Below are positions 1-9,147 of a stretch of 64,000 nucleotides of DNA, piece by piece. The notes below the pieces were generated by a model. That model saw nothing but the letters and a program-made list of their open reading frames with translations, did no database searches and was not told the DNA's origin. How positions within the stretch are numbered: the stretch's first letter is position 1; every line of letters begins with the position of its first letter. Where the stretch lies: the NCBI GenBank assembly GCA_965235075.1, contig OZ249404.1:124001-188000 (forward strand), given 5' to 3'. The DNA is from Fontibacterium medardense (GTDB lineage: Bacteria > Pseudomonadota > Alphaproteobacteria > Pelagibacterales > Pelagibacteraceae). The position numbers and the translations under genes are program-made.

Positions 1-956
1 TCAGATGTATGAATTAATCCAGCAACACCTGCATCAAGTTCCGCAAATGCACCAAAGTCCGTAAGCTTAGAAATTTTAACTTCATAAATTTCACCCACTT
101 TATATTTATTTTCAATGCCAATATATGGATCTGGCGACATTGCTTTAATTGAAAGGGACATTCTTTTTTGCGTATTATCAATTTCAAGAATTTGCGCTGT
201 TACTTCTTCACCGATTGTAAAAATTTCTTCAGGCGCTGAAACTCTTAGGTGAGAGATTTCAGATGTGTGTAGTAGACAGTCTAAAGACTCAACGGATACG
301 AAAGCACCATAAGATTGGATCGCTTTAATTTTTCCTTTTACGATATCGCCCACTTTAAATTTCGCAAGAACTTCATCTTTGCTAACATTTTTAGTTTCTT
401 CTAATAAAACTCTTCGTGATGCAATCACGTTCATTCTAATGTTGTCAATTTTGATAATTAAAAATTCTAATGGTTTATTAATAAAGTCGTTTGGATTTCT
501 AATTGGCGCGTCTGCAAGTTGCGATGATGGAACGAATGCTTGAATTCCAAATATCTCGCAAGCAAACCCACCTTTAACGCTGCTCTTAATAGTTCCTGTA
601 ACTTTTGTCTGATCATCAAATGCTTTTTGAATTCTGTTCCAAGATTTAACTCGTTTTGCTTTTTCACGAGATAAAATAACTTCACCGTGTTTAGATTCTA
701 ATCTTTCGATAAATACTTCAAGCTCTTGTCCAACTTTTAAAGTCTCAAGTTCTTCACTTGTAAGCTCACTCTTATTAATTACGCCTTCAGATTTTAGACC
801 AACGTCGATTAAAATAATTTTTTCTTCAATACGCGATACGATCCCGTTCACTAATGAACTTTCCGCTGTAACTCGTTTATCTAGATCTGTTTGAAGTAAA
901 GCTGCGAATTCGTTGCTCGATGAGTCGGTGTTATAGGCTTTTATGTTTTGTCGCAT
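1..956 (-). CDS. rpsA: 30S ribosomal protein S1 (3' end outside window)
   Basis: S1 is the large RNA-binding ribosomal protein that helps load mRNA on the 30S subunit. About 318 N-terminal residues are visible, running off the left edge without a stop. Translation of the minus strand from the ATG at 954-956 gives MRQNIKAYNTDSSSNEFAAL, followed by successive S1/OB-fold repeats with the typical VxGIVxxI, GxVxGxV and GAFVSV patterns (for example GDIVKGKIKAIQSYGAFVSV near residues 200-220). The start overlaps the end of cmk by 26 bases, which supports cotranscription aroA-cmk-rpsA. The cmk-rpsA pair is a widespread bacterial arrangement. Confidence 0.95.
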   Translation of the reverse strand, partial: MRQNIKAYNTDSSSNEFAALLQTDLDKRVTAESSLVNGIVSRIEEKIILIDVGLKSEGVINKSELTSEELETLKVGQELEVFIERLESKHGEVILSREKAKRVKSWNRIQKAFDDQTKVTGTIKSSVKGGFACEIFGIQAFVPSSQLADAPIRNPNDFINKPLEFLIIKIDNIRMNVIASRRVLLEETKNVSKDEVLAKFKVGDIVKGKIKAIQSYGAFVSVESLDCLLHTSEISHLRVSAPEEIFTIGEEVTAQILEIDNTQKRMSLSIKAMSPDPYIGIENKYKVGEIYEVKISKLTDFGAFAELDAGVAGLIHTS

Positions 957-1617
957 TCAGTCGTTTAATTTCATTCCTTATCACTTTGTCTATTTCGACA
1001 AAGGCGGCTTTTGTATTATAAAAAGAACTATCTAGCAATACAGCATCTTTTGCTGGTTTTAAGCTAGAAATCTTACGATTTGTGTCTTCGTAATCTCTCT
1101 TTTTTATATCACTTTTAACTCTGCCTAAGGTCGTCTTAATCCCCATTTTTTTATACTCTTTATATCTGCGTATTGCTCTGACATTTAAGCTCGCTGTCAG
1201 ATAAACTTTCACATGAGCATCGGGCATAATCACCGTTCCTATATCTCGTCCATCAAGTATTGATCCTTTAAATTTCTTTGGCGGGTTATAAGCAAGATCA
1301 TGCTGAACTTTTTTTAACATCTGTCTTATTCTTTTCTTCTTTGAGATCACGGATGCAATTTTTGTAACAGGTTCCGTTGTAAGTCTTTTATCTTTTAGTT
1401 TTTTAAGAGTTAATCTTTTTAAAGCTTGATTTAGTTTTGTGTAATTAACCTTTTGATCTTTGCTTTGATGAACTTGTAAGGCAAAGTATCTATAAAGTTT
1501 TCCAGAATCTAAATGAAGAAGTTTATATTTTTTTGCAATTTGTTTAGCTAAAGTATTTTTACCAGAAGCTGCTGGGCCATCGATTGCAACTCGTAATCTA
1601 TTTACTTTCTTTTTCAA
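931..1617 (-). CDS. cmk: Cytidylate kinase
   Basis: Phosphorylates CMP and dCMP using ATP in pyrimidine nucleotide salvage. The 228-residue protein has a P-loop GPAASGKNT at residues 14-22, the nucleotide-binding LDSGKLYRYFA segment, and the conserved DGRDIGTVIMPDAHVKVYLTA stretch, all diagnostic for Cmk. Length is normal for the family. It overlaps aroA upstream by 4 bases (stop/start overlap) and rpsA downstream by 26 bases, so all three are probably translationally coupled. Confidence 0.96.
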   Translation of the reverse strand: MKKKVNRLRVAIDGPAASGKNTLAKQIAKKYKLLHLDSGKLYRYFALQVHQSKDQKVNYTKLNQALKRLTLKKLKDKRLTTEPVTKIASVISKKKRIRQMLKKVQHDLAYNPPKKFKGSILDGRDIGTVIMPDAHVKVYLTASLNVRAIRRYKEYKKMGIKTTLGRVKSDIKKRDYEDTNRKISSLKPAKDAVLLDSSFYNTKAAFVEIDKVIRNEIKRLNATKHKSL

Positions 1618-2912
1618 TTTTTTTTAAGCGTGTTAATTGTTTTAGTAAAACTTGGAAAACTAGTTTTTACATAATTAAAGTCTTTAATTTTAAATGATTT
1701 ATTCAAAACTTGTGAAAGGACATAAAATGACATTGCAATTCGATGATCACCCTTAGCATCGATTTTAATTTTTTTATTTAATTTAAAAGAATTTGTTCCT
1801 GTAATTTTTACAGAACTTTTTGTTGAGCTAACTTTAACGCCTAACGGTTTTAGTCCATCTTCCATAGATTTAATTCGATCAGATTCTTTTACTCTAAGTT
1901 CTTCTATTCCTTTAAAGTTAGAAGTCCCTTTTGCAAAACAAGCGGCTATGAAAAGGATAGGGTACTCATCAATTAAACGTGGTGCCATTTTTTCAGGAAC
2001 GGTTGTTGCTTTTAGATTAGAGCTTTTGGCTTCAATATCTCCAACGATTTCTCCACAAACTGTTTTCTTATTTTTAATTTTAATCTTAGCTTTCATTTTT
2101 TTAAGCACATCTAAGATTCCAGTTCGTGTTGGGTTTAGTAAAACATTTTTAATTGTCACTTTTGAATTTTTAGAAATAAGGGCAAGGATGATCATAAATG
2201 CTGCAGATGAAATATCACCCGGAACAGAGATATCTTTTGCATCAATTGGAGTTTTACCAAAGATAGAAATGATCTTTTTGTTCTTTGATTTTTTAACTTT
2301 AATATTAGCATTTAGATACTTAAGCATGATCTCAGTATGATCACGTGTTTCAAAACGCTCTTCTAATGTTGAAATTCCTTTTGTATTTAATGCAGCTAAA
2401 CACCAAGCTGACTTTAATTGTGCACTTGGCACATTTAATTTTTGATCATTTTGCAATCCAACATAAGAGCCTAGAAATTTAAATGGCATTGTATTTTTAT
2501 TTTCCGGCAATGCATTTGCACCAAATTCTTTCAGTAAATTTATCACTCTTGCCATAGGACGCTTGGATAGAGATTTATCGCCTATAAAATTTATTGTAAT
2601 TGGATAGGTTGATAGCAATCCCATCATCAATCTTGCAGTGGTTCCGCTGTTTCCACAATTGATCGTACCGTTATATTCTCTAAGTCCGCCGACCACTAAA
2701 CCATAAACGTAATAATCTTTTCCTCGCTTAATAATATGAACGCCAAATTTTCTAAGAGCATTCATTGTGCTGAATACATCTGCAGATTCTAATAGATTTG
2801 AAACTTTTACAATTCCTGTTGCTTGTGATCCGATGATGAGTGCTCGATGTGAAATAGATTTATCGCCTGGGATATTGATAGTTCCTACAAATTTTGGCAA
2901 TTTTTTATCCAT
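1614..2912 (-). CDS. aroA: 3-phosphoshikimate 1-carboxyvinyltransferase (EPSP synthase)
   Basis: Condenses shikimate-3-phosphate with PEP in the shikimate pathway to aromatic amino acids. Full length at 432 residues. It carries GDKSISHRALI near residue 16, NCGNSGTTARLM near residue 86, and the C-terminal RVKESDRIKSM and DHRIAMSF motifs of the family. It is the first gene of the minus-strand aroA-cmk-rpsA run. The divergent gene at 3005 begins about 90 bases upstream, leaving a shared promoter region. Confidence 0.96.
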   Translation of the reverse strand: MDKKLPKFVGTINIPGDKSISHRALIIGSQATGIVKVSNLLESADVFSTMNALRKFGVHIIKRGKDYYVYGLVVGGLREYNGTINCGNSGTTARLMMGLLSTYPITINFIGDKSLSKRPMARVINLLKEFGANALPENKNTMPFKFLGSYVGLQNDQKLNVPSAQLKSAWCLAALNTKGISTLEERFETRDHTEIMLKYLNANIKVKKSKNKKIISIFGKTPIDAKDISVPGDISSAAFMIILALISKNSKVTIKNVLLNPTRTGILDVLKKMKAKIKIKNKKTVCGEIVGDIEAKSSNLKATTVPEKMAPRLIDEYPILFIAACFAKGTSNFKGIEELRVKESDRIKSMEDGLKPLGVKVSSTKSSVKITGTNSFKLNKKIKIDAKGDHRIAMSFYVLSQVLNKSFKIKDFNYVKTSFPSFTKTINTLKKN

Positions 2913-3004
2913 TTTGCTGATTTTTTATTAAGTTGATAATTACATTAAACTTTATATACAAGCAAAAATTAATCGATCAAATTTAACAATATTTAGAGGC
3001 TACA

Positions 3005-3295
3005 TTGGATAAAAAAAACTGGGGAACCAAAAGACTTTGTGAGTGTGGTAAAAAATTTTACGATTTCAATAAGAATCCAATTATTTGTCCTTGTGGAAAA
3101 ACACAAACTTACGAAGATAAATTTGCAAAACTTGCAGCAGTAAAACCAGTAAGTGCAAAAAAAGAGATTGATCCAGATGCAATAGCAGATGGAGAAGATT
3201 TTGTAGCTAAAGAGGATCAAGCTGAAGAAATGGTAATTTCTTTAGATGATCAAAAAGAAATCGAAGAAACTTTAGAAAAAGATCAAGATAATTAA
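3005..3295 (+). CDS. FYDLN acid domain protein (TIGR02300-type), zinc-ribbon-like
   Basis: A 96-residue protein that begins MDKKNWGTKRLCECGKKFYD. Cysteine pairs CxC and CPCG suggest a small metal-binding N-terminal domain, followed by an acidic tail rich in Glu and Asp. This matches the alphaproteobacterial FYDLN-acid family, which often sits next to aroA as here. Its function is unknown. The start is the TTG at 3005 directly after the divergent aroA promoter region. Family assignment is from pattern recognition; no role is claimed. Confidence 0.8.
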   Translation: MDKKNWGTKRLCECGKKFYDFNKNPIICPCGKTQTYEDKFAKLAAVKPVSAKKEIDPDAIADGEDFVAKEDQAEEMVISLDDQKEIEETLEKDQDN

Positions 3296-3298
3296 AAC

Positions 3299-4366
3299 TT
3301 AATTAAGTTTTTTTCTTTCACTTTCAGTTCTAAGCTGGCCGCAGGCTCCTAAAATATCTTGTCCTCTCGATCTTCTAATCGTTGAAACGTAGCCCGCATC
3401 TTGAATAATTTTAGAAAAACTTTCCATATCTTCTCTCTCTGTTGGTAAATAATTAACGCCAGGCCATGGGTTAAATTCAATCAAATTTACTTTACAAGGA
3501 AACTGCGCCATTATTTTTGTAAGTTGATTTGCGCATTCTTTGCTATCGTTAATCCCTCTTAGCATTACATACTCTAAAGTAATCTTTTCATTAACAGTTT
3601 CAGCATAATATTTGCATTGCTCGATAAGATCTTTGATTTTAAATTTTTTATTAATCGGCATTATTAATTCTCTAATTTCATCGGTTGGGGCATGTAAGGA
3701 CAAAGCTAAATAAGTTCCAATTTCTTTTGCAGCCAGTGGAATTTTATCTGCAATTCCAGCAGTTGAGACTGTTATTTTTTTAGGTCCGTAATTAAGTCCG
3801 TCTTTATCTTTTAATATTTCAACTGCAGTTTTAACATTGTCGTAGTTATAAAAAGGCTCACCCATTCCCATTAACACAATATTTGTTATTATTTTTTGCT
3901 CTTTCCAATCATTTAATTGTTCTTTTGCAATCATCACTTGATTAACAATTTCAGAAAAATTTAAATTTTTTACAAGTCGCTGAGTTCCAGTATGGCAAAA
4001 TCTGCAGTTTAATGTGCAGCCAACTTGTGATGAAATACAAAGGGTGCCTCGAGTTTTCTCTGGAATAAAAACGCACTCTACTTTGTTGCCATCTAATAAC
4101 TCAATCAACCATTTTATGGTTCCATCCTCGGATGTTTGCTTATCTGCAATTTTAGGTTTTTCTAATGTTATTTTTGAAATTAATTCATTTCTTAGCTCTA
4201 CAGGCAAAGTTGTTAAGTAACTTAACTCTTCTAACCCTTTTTTATAAACAGCCTGCCAAAGCTGTTTTGCTCGCATGGATGTTTTCTTTTCTTCAATTTT
4301 TAGATCCGTTGATAAAAATTGTTTTAAAGATTGAAAGTTAAATTCAAAGAAGTTTTTTAAACTCAT
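3299..4366 (-). CDS. rlmN: Dual-specificity RNA methyltransferase RlmN
   Basis: Radical-SAM enzyme that methylates C2 of A2503 in 23S rRNA and A37 in some tRNAs. The iron-sulfur motif CTLNCRFC supplies Cys117, Cys121 and Cys124. The second catalytic cysteine lies near the C-terminus in GACGQL (Cys342). The segment GMGEPFYNYDNV is the family SAM-binding motif. At 355 residues it is full length. It converges on the FYDLN gene, with 3 bases between the two stops. Confidence 0.95.
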   Translation of the reverse strand: MSLKNFFEFNFQSLKQFLSTDLKIEEKKTSMRAKQLWQAVYKKGLEELSYLTTLPVELRNELISKITLEKPKIADKQTSEDGTIKWLIELLDGNKVECVFIPEKTRGTLCISSQVGCTLNCRFCHTGTQRLVKNLNFSEIVNQVMIAKEQLNDWKEQKIITNIVLMGMGEPFYNYDNVKTAVEILKDKDGLNYGPKKITVSTAGIADKIPLAAKEIGTYLALSLHAPTDEIRELIMPINKKFKIKDLIEQCKYYAETVNEKITLEYVMLRGINDSKECANQLTKIMAQFPCKVNLIEFNPWPGVNYLPTEREDMESFSKIIQDAGYVSTIRRSRGQDILGACGQLRTESERKKLN

Positions 4367-4409
4367 GAACGATACTTTTACTTGAAATTTATTAAATTAC
4401 TTTGAAATT

Positions 4410-5540
4410 TTAACTTAAAATTTGCTTTATTGTTTTAGTTTCGCCAATTTTAAAAAGTACAGCGTCTTTTTCGTCATAACCAAAATTTTTAGCATTTGCT
4501 ATAAATTTAGTAGGCGGTTCAAAGGGATCTTCTAGCGACATTAAAATAGTGCCCCAATGCATGCCAATTACTTTTTTCGCTCTTAAATTTCTACCAATCT
4601 CTAGGGCTTCAGCAGGATTTGCATGGGAATATTTCATAATCTCAACTGGCTCGTAGGCGCCAATATTGATGAAGGCAATATCAATTGGACCATATTCTTT
4701 TCCAAGTTTTTTATAAACTTCACCTGATGCAGTATCACAGCAGAATAAAATTTTCTTTCTTTGATATTCGATTAAATAACTTCCCCATAAAGTTCTATTT
4801 CGGTCAAGTAGTTCTCTTTTTGACCAATGAACTGCGGGTAGAAAAGTTACTTTTAAATCATCTACCTGTTTCTCTTGATACCAATCCATCTCATTCACAT
4901 CTTTAAAACGATAATCTTTATAAAATTTTGAAAGTTTTAGAGGGCACAATACTTTTGTTTTTTTATGTGGAAAATTTTTAGTCGCTTCAGCATCTAAGTG
5001 ATCATAGTGATTATGAGTTAGTAGTAATAAATCTGTTTTGGGAAGTTCTGACAATTTAATTGCAGGATCAACAAATCGTCTAGGACCAAGTGCTAGTGGT
5101 CCTGCGTTGGGTGAAAAAAAAGGATCCGTAATGATAGTTTTGCCTCCAATGCGAATTAAAAAAGTCACATGACCAATCCAAGTAATAGTATCTTCATTTT
5201 CTAGAGCAGTTAAACTTGGAAGAACTTCATCTTTTGGAATGGCATGACCTTCAGGCACCTTAACTTTTATTGACATTCTTTCTTTGGTAAATTTAAACCA
5301 AGGAAATTCATAATCATCTCTTTCAATACTTCCTTCAGGATTTCTAAAAGTTCCATCAGGCAAATGATGATAGGGTCTAATGTAAGACTCTTCTGTTTTG
5401 AAAACTGTTTGAGTATCTTCTTTACCGCTTCTATTAGTCACCGGTATTGAAGTGCAACTTGCAAGTAATAATATTAAAAACGATAAAGATTTGTCCTTTG
5501 CTATTCTAAAAAAATTTCGTTTGTTATTAAAAGCGTTCAT
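4410..5540 (-). CDS. Metallo-beta-lactamase fold hydrolase, probable lipoprotein (NAPE-PLD-like)
   Basis: The 376-residue protein has a hydrophobic N-terminus ending in a lipobox-like LASC at residues 26-29, so it is probably exported and lipidated. The zinc motif HNHYDHLD and later conserved histidines (PAVHW, MHWGTI) place it in the MBL-fold group related to N-acylphosphatidylethanolamine phospholipase D. The substrate is unknown; a lipid or phosphodiester role is inference from the family. It stands alone between rlmN and a plus-strand dehydrogenase. Confidence 0.8.
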   Translation of the reverse strand: MNAFNNKRNFFRIAKDKSLSFLILLLASCTSIPVTNRSGKEDTQTVFKTEESYIRPYHHLPDGTFRNPEGSIERDDYEFPWFKFTKERMSIKVKVPEGHAIPKDEVLPSLTALENEDTITWIGHVTFLIRIGGKTIITDPFFSPNAGPLALGPRRFVDPAIKLSELPKTDLLLLTHNHYDHLDAEATKNFPHKKTKVLCPLKLSKFYKDYRFKDVNEMDWYQEKQVDDLKVTFLPAVHWSKRELLDRNRTLWGSYLIEYQRKKILFCCDTASGEVYKKLGKEYGPIDIAFINIGAYEPVEIMKYSHANPAEALEIGRNLRAKKVIGMHWGTILMSLEDPFEPPTKFIANAKNFGYDEKDAVLFKIGETKTIKQILS

Positions 5541-5604
5541 GAATTCAGTTAGTAAACTAATTTTATGTTATTTTGTTGTCAATTATATTAAATAATTATT
5601 ACCA

Positions 5605-6549
5605 ATGAAATCAATTGTTCCATTTATATCAACGCTTCCAAAAGCTGATATTGACCAGTGGCTAAAAGTTTTAAAGAAAAAACTTCCAAAGGAAAGAATT
5701 GTTAAGTTCTCGATTTTAAAAAAATCTGATTATAAAAAAATTGATATAGCCATTGTTGCAAATCCAGACCCACTAGAAGTTAAACAATTAGTGAATTTAA
5801 GGTGGATTCAGAGTGTTTGGGTGGGTGTTGAAAAATTAGTTGAAAGTTTTAAAGATGAAAAAGTTAAAATTGTTCGTCTAGTTGATCCTGAGATGAACAG
5901 AACTATGTCAGAGGCTGTGTTATCTTGGGTTTTATATCTTCACCGCGATATGCATTTTTACAAAATTCAGCAGAATAAAAAGATGTGGAAAGAGGCTGAT
6001 TATATTAAGCCATCTAAAAAAACTGTCAGCATCATTGGGCTTGGTGAACTTGGTATGGCATCTGCTAAAAAATTAATAGAAAATAGTTTTAATGTTTGTG
6101 GCTGGAGTAGGGGTAAAAAAAATATTAAAAAAGTTAAATCATTTACAGGTGAATTAGGTTTAAAAAACATGCTAAAACAAACGGACATTTTAGTTTGCCT
6201 AATACCTTTGACTAAAAAGACTAAGTATTTACTAAATTCTAAAACGCTTTCTTATTTAAAAAGGGGCGCAAGTATCATTAACTTTGCAAGAGGAGCAATT
6301 ATTAATGAAAAAGACTTAGTAAAATATTTAAACTCTGGAAAAATTAAACATGCAGTTCTTGATGTGTTTGAAAAGGAGCCTTTATCTAAGAAAAGTATTT
6401 TATGGAAGCACAAAAGCGTGACTGTGCTTCCGCATATCTCAGCTAATACCGATATAGAAACAGCATCTGATATTGTTTGTAAAAATATTAAAATATATCG
6501 ATTAAAAAATAAAATTCCAAAATCGATAGACTTAGTTCGTGGTTACTAA
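5605..6549 (+). CDS. D-isomer-specific 2-hydroxyacid dehydrogenase, GhrA-like
   Basis: NAD(P)-dependent reductase of 2-oxoacids such as glyoxylate or hydroxypyruvate. The 314-residue protein shows the Rossmann glycine motif GLGELG near residue 147, the conserved NFARGAIINEKDLVKYL segment, and the catalytic FEKEPL plus LPHISA histidine region. Similarity is to the short GhrA branch rather than full-length SerA. A second, distinct member of the superfamily lies at 56061. The substrate cannot be read from sequence. Confidence 0.85.
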   Translation: MKSIVPFISTLPKADIDQWLKVLKKKLPKERIVKFSILKKSDYKKIDIAIVANPDPLEVKQLVNLRWIQSVWVGVEKLVESFKDEKVKIVRLVDPEMNRTMSEAVLSWVLYLHRDMHFYKIQQNKKMWKEADYIKPSKKTVSIIGLGELGMASAKKLIENSFNVCGWSRGKKNIKKVKSFTGELGLKNMLKQTDILVCLIPLTKKTKYLLNSKTLSYLKRGASIINFARGAIINEKDLVKYLNSGKIKHAVLDVFEKEPLSKKSILWKHKSVTVLPHISANTDIETASDIVCKNIKIYRLKNKIPKSIDLVRGY

Positions 6550-7314
6550 TTAAATATGCAGGGTCGGATTATCTAAGCATTTTTCCTTTAAAATACAGGA
6601 AATAAATTCAAAAGCTTGATCGACATAATCCGTCATTAAAAATAGATTTAAATCTTCTTTATCAATCACTTTTCGTTCAACAAAATAATCAAAGTTAATA
6701 GCTTTGCTCCAATATTTTTTTCCAACTAAAACAATAGGCATAGGTTGTTGAATTCTGCCCGTTTGTTTTAGCGTTAATATTTCACTCAACTCATCTAATG
6801 TTCCATATCCACCAGGGAACATGATCGTTGCTTTTGCAGGCTGGGTTAGGAAAAGCTTTCTCATAAAGAAATAATGAAACTGAAAACTTAATTCAGGTGT
6901 AATGTATTTATTATTTTTTTGTTCTTGTGGAAGTCTTATTCCAAGCCCAATACTTTTGCCTTTAGCCTCAATTGCACCTCGGTTTGCAGCCTCCATTATC
7001 CCAGGCCCTCCTCCTGTTGCAATAATAAATCGACTATGATCTTTTGAAAATTGTTTAGCCCAATTTGTAAATTTAAAAGCTAGAGATCTAGCTTGTTCAT
7101 AATATTCTGAATTTTCAATATCGATTATATTACTGCTATTATTTTCCTCTTTTGATTTAAATCTTGTGCTGCCAAAAAAAGTTATCGTGTCCATAATTTT
7201 ATGAAACTCAAATAAAGATTTAACTTTTTCGTATTCTGATAAAATTCTTACCGATCGTCCTTCAGGACTTTGTAAAAATTCGCTATCTTCAAATGCTTTT
7301 GGTGGTTTATCCAT
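6550..7314 (-). CDS. LOG family protein (TIGR00730 type)
   Basis: Members of this family are often cytokinin-riboside 5'-monophosphate phosphoribohydrolases or general nucleotide-5'-monophosphate nucleosidases. The 254-residue protein has both signature motifs, GGGPGIMEAANRGA and PGGYGTLDE, and a longer N-terminal segment than the smallest LOG proteins. It overlaps the start-proximal SAF-domain gene by 8 bases, so the two are cotranscribed. The bacterial role is inferred as nucleotide salvage or housekeeping. Confidence 0.87.
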   Translation of the reverse strand: MDKPPKAFEDSEFLQSPEGRSVRILSEYEKVKSLFEFHKIMDTITFFGSTRFKSKEENNSSNIIDIENSEYYEQARSLAFKFTNWAKQFSKDHSRFIIATGGGPGIMEAANRGAIEAKGKSIGLGIRLPQEQKNNKYITPELSFQFHYFFMRKLFLTQPAKATIMFPGGYGTLDELSEILTLKQTGRIQQPMPIVLVGKKYWSKAINFDYFVERKVIDKEDLNLFLMTDYVDQAFEFISCILKEKCLDNPTLHI

Positions 7315-8605
7315 TGGTGATTAAGTTTTTTTGATATTCTCTTGCTTTTAAAACTTCCTTATTCCATTTGATTTCAACATCATCCATATAAATAAGATCA
7401 TCCTTTTTTATATTCTTTTTGGCAACTGCACTACCTGAAAGCCCTAAGGGCAGAAGGTTTTCTTTAATACTTCTTTCAGTAGTAAATAATCGACCTCTTG
7501 CAGCAAATCCTCCTTCACCATCTAGTACCTCGCCAATTTTTATATCCTTTTTTGCAACACAAATAACATCTGCATTAAAATAATTTGTTTGTCCTGTTGC
7601 ACGTTTATCTATTGCAATCACATACATAGATTGAGCAAGTTCAAGACCAATATAATGATATGGTCTCCAGATTGCAGAATAGTTTCCAGATTTGTCTGTA
7701 ATCATTCCATACTCTTTGAAGCAATTTTTTGAATATTCATTTTGAGCTTTAATAACAATGTAAACCCCCCATCTTAAATCATTAGGAATGTTATTTTTAT
7801 TTTCATCAATTGAAGAAATAACTTCAACTTGTCCTTCAAAATCTAAAACTCCACCAGCAGATTTTGGAATAAGTTTATTTGCAATATCATAAACGCCAAC
7901 TGGGGGATAAGTTAAACCATTCTTTGGACATTTAAGTCCCGATGCATTTGCAACCGCTGCCATTTCAATGGAAGATTTATCTCCTGTCGTAAAGGAATTA
8001 AACATTTTAGGATTCATTCCAGCATTTTTTGCCTGTTCATCCGTCATACCATAATTTTTCCATACGGTATCAGGTGTGGAGTATTCAAAACTTGGATGAT
8101 ATTTTGTTCCTTTACCGGCACCGACCACTAAAAAACCATTTAATTTTGCCCATTCAATTTGCTCCATGATAAGCGCAGGCTGATCACCATAAGCCATGCT
8201 GTAAATCACGTTATTTTTTTTTGCAAGATCTGATAAATATTTTCCACATAGAACGTCTGCTTCAACGTTCACCATAATAATATTTTTTTTATTATTTATG
8301 ACTTTGACTGCGTGTTCAGTTCCAATAATAGGATCACCCGTCGCCTCAATAAAAATATCAATATCTTTTTTTAATGCCTCATCTAAAGAATTAGTAAATT
8401 GAATTTGCTCAATTGTTTTCTGACTAAGACCACTATTTTTGCAATTAGATTTTGCTTTATCGATATTAATATCGACAATTGCTGCGATTTTAATTTTTTG
8501 TAATTGATTGTATTGAGATAAAAACATGGAAATGAATTTCCCGCACCCAATAAAGCAAACAGAAATACTTTTATCTAGACTGTGAAGTTTAGAATATAAA
8601 TACAT
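7307..8605 (-). CDS. Homoserine dehydrogenase-like oxidoreductase with C-terminal SAF domain (COG4091)
   Basis: A 432-residue protein with an N-terminal NAD-binding fold (VCFIGCGKFISMFLSQY near residue 16) and central GxTKY and Glu/Lys-rich regions. The C-terminal SAF-like segment KKDIKIGEVLDGEGGFAARG is typical of COG4091 'predicted homoserine dehydrogenase, contains SAF domain'. It is not canonical ThrA or Hom, and the true substrate is unknown. It overlaps the downstream LOG gene; the ATPase-inhibitor gene upstream ends 8 bases away, so a three-gene operon is likely. Confidence 0.78.
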   Translation of the reverse strand: MYLYSKLHSLDKSISVCFIGCGKFISMFLSQYNQLQKIKIAAIVDINIDKAKSNCKNSGLSQKTIEQIQFTNSLDEALKKDIDIFIEATGDPIIGTEHAVKVINNKKNIIMVNVEADVLCGKYLSDLAKKNNVIYSMAYGDQPALIMEQIEWAKLNGFLVVGAGKGTKYHPSFEYSTPDTVWKNYGMTDEQAKNAGMNPKMFNSFTTGDKSSIEMAAVANASGLKCPKNGLTYPPVGVYDIANKLIPKSAGGVLDFEGQVEVISSIDENKNNIPNDLRWGVYIVIKAQNEYSKNCFKEYGMITDKSGNYSAIWRPYHYIGLELAQSMYVIAIDKRATGQTNYFNADVICVAKKDIKIGEVLDGEGGFAARGRLFTTERSIKENLLPLGLSGSAVAKKNIKKDDLIYMDDVEIKWNKEVLKAREYQKNLITNG

Positions 8606-8613
8606 TTTAGTAT

Positions 8614-8919
8614 TTATATTTGTTGCTTAGCCGCCTCTAAAAATTCAGACATTTTTTTTCTAATGTCCTCATGTTGAATATTATTACCTTCTAAGTCTTT
8701 TTTAATCTTTCTAAACACATCTTCATCGCCAGCTTCTTGAAAGTCCGCTTTTATGATTTCAACTATGTAATTTTTCTTCTTTTCTTCGTCATATTTTAAA
8801 ATATCAGCAACCCAGCCCCCTAAAAGTTTATTTCTTTTTGCACTTATTTTAAATTCAGCTTCTTGATCGTTTGCAAATTTTTTTTCAAAACTTTTTTCTC
8901 TATCTTTAAATGTATTCAT
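8614..8919 (-). CDS. ATPase inhibitor zeta subunit family (DUF1476)
   Basis: A 101-residue protein beginning MNTFKDREKSFEKKF, with the family-typical NKLLGGWVADIL core and Lys/Glu-rich helices. Alphaproteobacterial DUF1476 proteins include the zeta inhibitor of the F1Fo-ATPase, characterised in Paracoccus. It heads the minus-strand run with the SAF and LOG genes. The name rests on the conserved N-terminal and NKLLG motifs; actual ATPase inhibition here is inferred. Confidence 0.85.
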   Translation of the reverse strand: MNTFKDREKSFEKKFANDQEAEFKISAKRNKLLGGWVADILKYDEEKKKNYIVEIIKADFQEAGDEDVFRKIKKDLEGNNIQHEDIRKKMSEFLEAAKQQI

Positions 8920-9003
8920 ATTTATTATTATAAACTTAAAAAAGGGTTCAATAAAGTCCGTATTAATTTAGATAATTTATTAAAAGTAAGCTATAATTAT
9001 CGA

Positions 9004-9075
9004 ATGGCCATCATTATCATTGGATTACTTATTGTAATTATACTTTTATTAATTTTACTTTTTAAAAAGAAGTAA
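9004..9075 (+). CDS. Possible 23-residue single-span membrane peptide
   Basis: An ATG at 9004 opens a 23-codon frame, MAIIIIGLLIVIILLLILLF followed by three lysines and a stop. It reads as one hydrophobic helix with a positively charged tail. It lies in the gap between the divergent DUF1476 gene and metY, just before the suspected SAM-responsive leader. AT-rich DNA easily yields such frames, so the coding status is uncertain. Confidence 0.25.
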   Translation: MAIIIIGLLIVIILLLILLFKKK

Positions 9076-9082
9076 TTTTAAT

Positions 9083-9140
9083 TATTATTGATTTAACAGC
9101 ATTAAATAACTTATATTTCTTATAAAAATTATTTAATTAA
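9083..9140 (+). promoter_or_regulatory. Candidate SAM-II-like riboswitch upstream of metY
   Basis: A short helix TTATT (9085-9089) / AATAA (9105-9109) encloses GATTTAACAGCATTA, which matches the conserved L1 motif of SAM-II aptamers (GATTTAAC followed by GCATT). An A-rich segment leads to the metY ATG at 9148. SAM-II-type elements are known in front of methionine genes in alphaproteobacteria. The 3' pseudoknot strand (usually GCTAAA) is not clearly conserved, so the call is tentative. Confidence 0.45.
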
Positions 9141-9147
9141 AAAATAA

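Noticed and set aside
1948..2340. Plus-strand frame of 130 codons opposite aroA
   Set aside because: The aroA frame on the minus strand contains the conserved EPSP synthase motifs; the opposite frame is a shadow.
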